DNA from: Brevundimonas sp. UBA7506 | GTDB lineage: Bacteria > Pseudomonadota > Alphaproteobacteria > Caulobacterales > Caulobacteraceae | Assembly (NCBI RefSeq): GCF_002479495.1 | Contig: NZ_DLNQ01000010.1 | Location: forward strand, 1-64,000 | Direction of reading: 5' to 3' | Length of the DNA: 64,000 nt | Part shown: one piece after another, positions 59,108 through 64,000 of the stretch | How the letters are laid out: each line of letters begins with the position of its first letter | Position numbering within the stretch: position 1 is the stretch's first letter | Program-made: the position numbers and the translations under genes | Notes under the pieces: generated by a model | What the model was told of the DNA's origin: nothing | Seen by the model: only the letters and a program-made list of their open reading frames with translations | Databases searched by the model: none

Positions 59108-59136
59108 GGGCCGCTCCTCCGGGAGCGGCCCTTTTT
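59108..59136 (+). terminator. exbD terminator
   Basis: A perfect ten-pair stem (59108-59117 with 59122-59131) is followed by TTTTTC. Confidence 0.92.
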
Positions 59137-59218
59137 CTTGGTCTGAACGCCATCCCCGCTTGCCCCCGAGACAATGCCGGTCCTTGATGCAGACCGTCAG
59201 TTTTCGGGGGAATCCGCC

Positions 59219-61057
59219 ATGCGTCGCCGCACCTTCCTGTCCAGTTTGCCTGCGGGCGCCCTTCTGGCCGGGGCCGGCTCTGTCGCCGCCCAGACGACGC
59301 CGGCGCCCGCCACCGCAGCCGCCGCCGCCGCCTCGTCTCGCCCCGCAGATCCCTACGCCGGCGTCGGCATCGGCGACCGGGTGACGGGGCCGAAATTCGT
59401 CGGCCGCTCGACCGTCTGGGGCGCCAACGGCGCGGCGGCGACGGCCCATCCCGCCGCCACCCTGATCGGTCTGGACACCCTGCGACGCGGCGGCTCGGCC
59501 ATCGACGCCGCCATCGCCATCAACGCCGCCCTCGGTTTCCTTGAGCCCACCGCCAACGGCATCGGCGGCGACGCCTTTGGCCTGATGTGGGACCCGGCCC
59601 AGAAGAAGGTCGTCGGCTTCAACGGCTCGGGGAACAGCCCGCGCGGCCTGTCGTTGGCCACGGCCCGGTCCAAGGCCGGTCCCGACGGCTACCTGCCCAA
59701 GTACGGCGCGGTGACCGTCAACGTGCCCGGCACGGTCGACGCCTGGTGGAGCGCCCACCAGCGCTACGGCAAGCTGCCTTGGAAGGACGTCCTGATTCCC
59801 GTCGCCGAACTGTGCGAACAGGGCGTGCCCGTGCCTGAGGTCATCGCCTGGTATCTGGAACGCAACATGGCCGGCTTCGACCGCGCCAGCGCCCAGATCG
59901 AGGAGAACGACAACCGCAAGAAGGTGTACCGCCCCCACGGCCGCACGCCGAAGACGGGCGAGATCTTCGCCAACCCGGACCTGGGCCGCACCTACCGCAT
60001 GATCGCCGAGGGCGGCCGCGACGCCTTCTATGACGGCGCCATCGCCGACCATATCGAGCGCTATTTCAAGCGCATCGGCGGCTGGATGACCCGCGCCGAC
60101 CTGGCCGCCCATCGCACCGAATGGGTCGAACCGCTGATGACCACCTATCGGGGGGTCGAGGTCTATAGCCTGGGGCCGAACACACAGGGCCTGTCGACCA
60201 ACCAGATCCTGAACATCTGCGAACAGTTCGACCTCAAGGCCATGGGCTTCCAGTCCGCCGCCTCGATCCACGTCCAGGCCGAGGCCAAGCGCCTGGCCTT
60301 CGAGGATCGCGCCCGCTACTTCGCCGACGAACGCTTCGCCAAGGCCCCGACGGCCTGGCTGAACTCCAAGGCCTACGCCGCCGAGCGTGCGAAGCTGATC
60401 AACCCGAACCGCGTCATGGACCGCGTCTTCCCCGGCGACGCCCCGACCCAGGGCGACACCACCTATTTCAGCGTGGCCGACAAGGACGGGATGATGGTCA
60501 GCTGGATCCAGTCCAACTATCGCGGCATGGGCTCGGGCCTGACGCCCGACGGTCCGGATGGAGGCACCCTGGGCTTCATGTTCCAGGATCGGGGCGAGCT
60601 GTTCGCCCTGACCGACGGCCATCCCAATGTCTATGCCCCGGGCAAGCGGCCCTTCCACACCATCATCCCCGGCTTCGCCTGCAAGGACGGCGAGCCTTGG
60701 ATGGCCTATGGCGTCATGGGCGGCGGGATGCAGCCCCAGGGCCAGGCCCAGATCATCATCAACATGGTCGACTATGGCCTGGACCCGCAGCAGGCCGGTG
60801 ACAGCCCGCGCTGGCAGCACTACGGCTCGTCCGAGCCGACCGGCCAGCCCGCCGAGGGCGTCGGCAAGCTGCATCTGGAATCGGGGGTCCCCGAAGCCAC
60901 CAAGAGGCAGTTGACCGCCATGGGCTGGGATCTCGGCCCGCCCGACGGCGGCTTCGGCGGCTATCAGAACGTGATGAAGCAGATCAACGAACAGGGCCGC
61001 TGGACCTACGGCGCGGCGACGGAGATGCGCAAGGACGGCAACGCGCTGGCCTATTGA
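59219..61057 (+). CDS. gamma-glutamyltransferase family protein
   Basis: This is a 612-residue exported protein of the Ntn-hydrolase type that self-cleaves into two subunits. A Tat-like signal (MRRRTFLSSLPAGALLAGAG) precedes the large subunit. The cleavage and nucleophile site is GDTTYFSVADKDG with Thr414 as the likely new N-terminus. The C-terminal subunit has PFHTIIPGFACKDGEPWM. It would act on gamma-glutamyl compounds such as glutathione in the periplasm. ATG 59219 begins the signal; the frame is open further upstream. Confidence 0.93.
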   Translation: MRRRTFLSSLPAGALLAGAGSVAAQTTPAPATAAAAAASSRPADPYAGVGIGDRVTGPKFVGRSTVWGANGAAATAHPAATLIGLDTLRRGGSAIDAAIAINAALGFLEPTANGIGGDAFGLMWDPAQKKVVGFNGSGNSPRGLSLATARSKAGPDGYLPKYGAVTVNVPGTVDAWWSAHQRYGKLPWKDVLIPVAELCEQGVPVPEVIAWYLERNMAGFDRASAQIEENDNRKKVYRPHGRTPKTGEIFANPDLGRTYRMIAEGGRDAFYDGAIADHIERYFKRIGGWMTRADLAAHRTEWVEPLMTTYRGVEVYSLGPNTQGLSTNQILNICEQFDLKAMGFQSAASIHVQAEAKRLAFEDRARYFADERFAKAPTAWLNSKAYAAERAKLINPNRVMDRVFPGDAPTQGDTTYFSVADKDGMMVSWIQSNYRGMGSGLTPDGPDGGTLGFMFQDRGELFALTDGHPNVYAPGKRPFHTIIPGFACKDGEPWMAYGVMGGGMQPQGQAQIIINMVDYGLDPQQAGDSPRWQHYGSSEPTGQPAEGVGKLHLESGVPEATKRQLTAMGWDLGPPDGGFGGYQNVMKQINEQGRWTYGAATEMRKDGNALAY

Positions 61058-61067
61058 GGAGAACGCC

Positions 61068-61856
61068 ATGATCGCGACCCTGTTGGCCGCCGCCGCCCTC
61101 GCTTCGCCTTTCGCCTGCACGCCCGTTCCCGGCGTCGAGGCCCTGTGGAAGAAAGAGATCCGCTACGTCGTCGTCGGCGAGATGCACGGCACGACCGAGA
61201 CGCCCGCCGCCTTCGCCGATCTGGTCTGTGCGGCGCGGGACAAGGGACCGGTGACGGTCGCGCTCGAGTTCTCGGAAAGCATGCAGTCGATGCTTGACGC
61301 CTTCATGGCGGCCGAAACCGAGCAGGCAGCGCGCGCCATCCTGGCCGCCTATCCGCATGGCCCCTTCGTCCATCATGACGGGCGCGGCAGCGTCGCCGTT
61401 CTGGACCTGTTGCTGCGCCTGCGCGAGATGCAGCGCGAGACGCCCAGCCTCAAGGTCGTCGCCTTCGCCCCCGACAGCCCGCGCGTTCAGGGCTTCAACC
61501 AATCCTACTCCGAGTTGGACATGGGCCATCGACTGGCGACCGCCGCGCGCAAGGCGCCGGACAGCCGGATGCTGGTCCTGGTCGGCAACATTCATGCGCA
61601 GAAAAAGACGATCGAGAGCTTCAACCTGACCCCGGCGGTGGTGCATCTACCGTCCGCCGAGGTCGTCAGCCTCTATACGGTTCCGCAGGGCGGAACCGCC
61701 TGGAACTGCAGAGGCGAAGCCTGCGGCGCCAATCCCTTGCCGGAGACCTACGACGCCGCCGCGCGGGGCGTCGTCATCCAGCCCTATGGCAACGGCGCCT
61801 TCGACGGCGTCCTGGCGCTCGGCCCGACCACGGCGTCCGAACCGGCCAAGCCTTGA
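61068..61856 (+). CDS. ChaN/Tiki-like exported protein
   Basis: This is a 262-residue protein with a short hydrophobic N-terminus (MIATLLAAAALASPFACTPV) and the motif VVGEMHGTTETPAAF. These Glu/His residues match the ChaN/Tiki haem-binding or metallo-hydrolase-like superfamily, as does VLVGNIHAQKK later. It is a distant relative of the gene at 18175. It follows the gamma-glutamyltransferase gene by ten bases, so both may be co-transcribed. Confidence 0.72.
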   Translation: MIATLLAAAALASPFACTPVPGVEALWKKEIRYVVVGEMHGTTETPAAFADLVCAARDKGPVTVALEFSESMQSMLDAFMAAETEQAARAILAAYPHGPFVHHDGRGSVAVLDLLLRLREMQRETPSLKVVAFAPDSPRVQGFNQSYSELDMGHRLATAARKAPDSRMLVLVGNIHAQKKTIESFNLTPAVVHLPSAEVVSLYTVPQGGTAWNCRGEACGANPLPETYDAAARGVVIQPYGNGAFDGVLALGPTTASEPAKP

Positions 61857-61906
61857 CCTGACGTCGCGTCATTCGGCTAGAGTTCGTTTCCAAACAGGAC
61901 GGACCT

Positions 61907-62773
61907 ATGACCGAGCTCGTGACCCGCGACTTTTACGCCCCGGCCGCCGACGGCTATCCGCTGTCGATGCGACTGGTGTCGGCGGCGGAGCCGCGCTTCG
62001 CCGTGCTGGTCTCATCCGGCACCGGCTTCCCCAAGGGCTTTTATGAGCGGTTCGCGCGGCATCTGGCGGGTCAGGGCGCGGCGGTGCTGACCTATGATTT
62101 TCGGGGCATAGCCGGGTCGCGGCCTGATGATCTGAAGAGCTCGGCCATCGACTATCCCGACTGGGGCCGGCTGGACATGCCCGCCGCCCTGGACGCCCTG
62201 ATCGCGGCGGCGCCGGGCCTGCGCGTCGTCCATGTCGGCCACAGCGTCGGCGGGCACTTCCTGGGCTTCATGAACAATCAGGACCGGATCGACCGCCACG
62301 CCTTCGTCTCGGTCGGCACCGGATGGTGGGGCGGGCACCACCGCAGCTACAATCCGATGGAGCTCTTCTTCTGGCTGGGCTTCGGCCCGTTCAGCCTGAT
62401 GCGGCACGGTTATATCAAGGGCGGCGGCCTGTGGGGCGGGACGGACCTGCCGCGCGGGGTCTTCACCACCTGGCGGCGCTGGTGCCTGAAGCGGGAATAC
62501 TTCTCGCGCGAGCTGGAGACGAGCTTGCGGCCCCATCATTACGAGGCGGTGACCGCGCCGATCCGATCCTGGATCTTCACCGACGATCCCATCGCCACGC
62601 CGAACACCGCGCGCGACCTGCTGACGGTTTACCCCAACGCCCCGTCCGAGATCAGCGTCCACGCGCCCGGCGACTTCGGCGCGCGGCGCATCGGCCACGA
62701 AGGCGCCTTCCGAAAGGGCATGGAGCCTTTGTGGGACCGGATTTTCCACTGGCTGGACAATGGCGAGGCCTGA
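61907..62773 (+). CDS. alpha/beta fold hydrolase
   Basis: This is a 288-residue cytoplasmic hydrolase: nucleophile elbow in HVGHSVGGHFLGF, oxyanion strand LVSSGTGFPKGFYERFARHL, and the late His in RIGHEGAFRKG. It belongs to the COG4757-like group of serine hydrolases of unknown substrate. It stands alone. Confidence 0.88.
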   Translation: MTELVTRDFYAPAADGYPLSMRLVSAAEPRFAVLVSSGTGFPKGFYERFARHLAGQGAAVLTYDFRGIAGSRPDDLKSSAIDYPDWGRLDMPAALDALIAAAPGLRVVHVGHSVGGHFLGFMNNQDRIDRHAFVSVGTGWWGGHHRSYNPMELFFWLGFGPFSLMRHGYIKGGGLWGGTDLPRGVFTTWRRWCLKREYFSRELETSLRPHHYEAVTAPIRSWIFTDDPIATPNTARDLLTVYPNAPSEISVHAPGDFGARRIGHEGAFRKGMEPLWDRIFHWLDNGEA

Positions 62774-62815
62774 TCGGGCGCCTATATCGAGCGCTCCTTA
62801 ATGCCGGAGCCTCCC

Positions 62816-63670
62816 ATGCCCTATTCCGATCAGCCGACCGTCATCGCCTCGGGCGTCGAGATCCCGCTTCTCGGTTTCGGCACCTGGCAGCTGGAGGCCG
62901 AGGACGCGCGGCGCATGGTGCATGAAGCCCTGCGCATCGGCTATCGCCACATCGACACGGCCTGGATCTACAAGAACGAGAAGGCGGTGGGCGACGGCAT
63001 CGCCGACGCCGTGGCGGAAGGCATCGTGGCCCGCGACGAGATCTTCGTGACCACCAAGATCTGGGTCGAGCACTTCCACCGCGACGCCCTGCTGCGTCAG
63101 GCCGAAGAGTCTGCGATCAGCCTGGGCCTGACGCCGGACCTGCTGCTGCTGCACTGGCCCAAGCCGACACCGTCGCTCAAGGAGACCATCGACGCCCTGA
63201 ACGAGGCGCAGGCGCAGGGCTTCACCCGGCATATCGGCCTGTCCAACTTCCCCTCGGCGCTGTTCCGCGAAGCGGCGGCCCTGTCGAAGGCGCCGCTGGT
63301 GACCAATCAGGTCGAGTATCACCCCTACCTGTCGCAAAAGGCCCTGATCGAGACCGCGCGCGAACTGGGCTCGTCCATCACAGCCTGGTCGCCGCTGGCC
63401 CAGGGAAAGATCGCCGGGGACGCCGTGATTGGCGACATCGCCAAGGGCCACGGCAAGACCAATGGCCAGGTCACCCTGCGCTGGTTCATCCAGCAGGGCG
63501 TGATCGCCATTCCGCGCACCACAAAGGTCGAACGCGCCCGCGAGAGCTTCGACATCTTCGACTTCGAACTGTCGGCGGGCGAAATGGACCGTATTCACGC
63601 TTTGGCGCGCCCCGACGGCCGTCTGGGCGACTGGCTGGACGCGGCCTTCCAATGGGATCAGGATGCCTGA
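62816..63670 (+). CDS. aldo/keto reductase
   Basis: This is a 284-residue NADPH-dependent TIM-barrel reductase. The catalytic tetrad is visible as Asp and Tyr in YRHIDTAWIYKNE, Lys in VTTKIW and His in LLLHWPKP. Cofactor motifs near the end read IPRTTKVERARESFDIFDF. It resembles 2,5-diketo-D-gluconate reductase-type enzymes. The start at 62816 has GGAG seven bases upstream; a Met five codons earlier is less likely. Confidence 0.93.
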   Translation: MPYSDQPTVIASGVEIPLLGFGTWQLEAEDARRMVHEALRIGYRHIDTAWIYKNEKAVGDGIADAVAEGIVARDEIFVTTKIWVEHFHRDALLRQAEESAISLGLTPDLLLLHWPKPTPSLKETIDALNEAQAQGFTRHIGLSNFPSALFREAAALSKAPLVTNQVEYHPYLSQKALIETARELGSSITAWSPLAQGKIAGDAVIGDIAKGHGKTNGQVTLRWFIQQGVIAIPRTTKVERARESFDIFDFELSAGEMDRIHALARPDGRLGDWLDAAFQWDQDA

Positions 63671-63709
63671 ATAGACAGCGTCGCAGGACGCGCGCGTCGG
63701 GAGGACGCC

Positions 63710-63958
63710 ATGGGTTCGGTTCTGGGCTTTCCGGGGATTGATCCGATGGACGCCGTCGTCGGCGCCCGCATCCGGCGCTGGCGCGACCAGAGGGGAGTGA
63801 CGCCGGATGACCTGGCCGCCGCCCTCGACCTGACGCCCGAGGCCCTGCGCCGCATCGAAGCGGGGCGCGAACATCTGGATTCCGCCGGCATCGACGCCGC
63901 CACCCGCGCCCTTCGCCTGCCGGTGTGGGCGCTGGTGTCGGATACGCCGGGCTACTGA
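63710..63958 (+). CDS. XRE-type helix-turn-helix protein
   Basis: This is an 82-residue protein with an N-terminal HTH_3 domain (VVGARIRRWRDQRGVTPDDLAAALDLTPEALRRIE-like; residues 12-47). It probably binds DNA as a small regulator. GGGAGGAC lies before the ATG. It overlaps the next start (TGATG). Confidence 0.85.
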   Translation: MGSVLGFPGIDPMDAVVGARIRRWRDQRGVTPDDLAAALDLTPEALRRIEAGREHLDSAGIDAATRALRLPVWALVSDTPGY

Positions 63959-64000
63959 TGGCGCGGCTCTATCGCGCCATCGCCGCCCTGGCCGGCTGGT
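63958..64000 (+). CDS. start of a gene running out of the window
   Basis: An ATG at 63958 overlaps the stop of the XRE gene (TGATG) and reads MARLYRAIAALAGW to the window end. Too little remains to name it; coupling with the regulator suggests a real gene. Confidence 0.45.
   Translation, partial: MARLYRAIAALAGW

Overview
The window is high-GC, gene-dense DNA with no tRNA, rRNA, CRISPR array, phage or insertion sequence that I can recognise. Gene content points to an alphaproteobacterium of the Caulobacterales, most likely Brevundimonas or a close relative. The reasons are a holdfast-anchor operon (hfaABD), the flagellar order fliF-fliG-fliH/flbE-fliN-flbD-flhA that I know from Caulobacter, CtrA-like TTAA-N7-TTAAC boxes before cell-cycle genes, and a very large TonB-dependent receptor. 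All calls come from reading translations and sequence by eye; no database search was run.

Layout. 1-4150: possible broken small gene, CBS-domain protein, rhomboid protease, then hfaA-hfaB-hfaD read from a textbook sigma-54 promoter. 4282-11253: large periplasmic M16 protease, a Pro/Cys-rich secreted protein of unknown function, gamma-class carbonic anhydrase homologue, phoH behind a structured leader that ends in an intrinsic terminator, and a CPA2 antiporter. 11471-14968: xseB-csaA-ispA-dxs, an isoprenoid-precursor operon. 15019-20352: housekeeping and accessory genes (phosphatase, GNAT, VWA/CoxE-like protein, a small exported protein whose 3' end recurs as a relic 1.4 kb away, EreA/ChaN-like protein, CsbD, Nudix). 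20389-23386: three overlapping two-component genes. 23442-31635: the class II flagellar operon, which contains a complete class A beta-lactamase between flbD and flhA. 31801-43130: amino-acid and nucleoside metabolism, repair, thioesterase, GST, NupC transporter, ilvE, an OmpR/EnvZ-type pair, proC, ybjN-like and ubiK-like genes. 43305-46303: lgt-midA-HhH-pgeF. 46439-57695: lpxC, ftsZ, a TonB-dependent receptor, ftsA, ftsQ, ddl, cysS. This is the end of the division/cell-wall cluster with a receptor inserted between ftsA and ftsZ. 57823-64000: folE, an exbD without exbB, gamma-glutamyltransferase, ChaN-like protein, alpha/beta hydrolase, aldo/keto reductase, an XRE regulator and the start of one more gene.

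How the parts relate. The window joins surface attachment (hfa), motility (fli/flb/flh) and division (fts/ddl), the processes that the Caulobacter cell cycle couples. FlbD, encoded here, is a sigma-54 activator, and the hfaA promoter is a sigma-54 promoter, so one regulator in the window could control the holdfast operon 25 kb away. That link is inference. The strongest leads are this promoter, the beta-lactamase in the flagellar operon, the receptor splitting ftsA from ftsZ, the phoH leader, and the Pro/Cys-rich secreted protein with an alternating Asn-Val tract.
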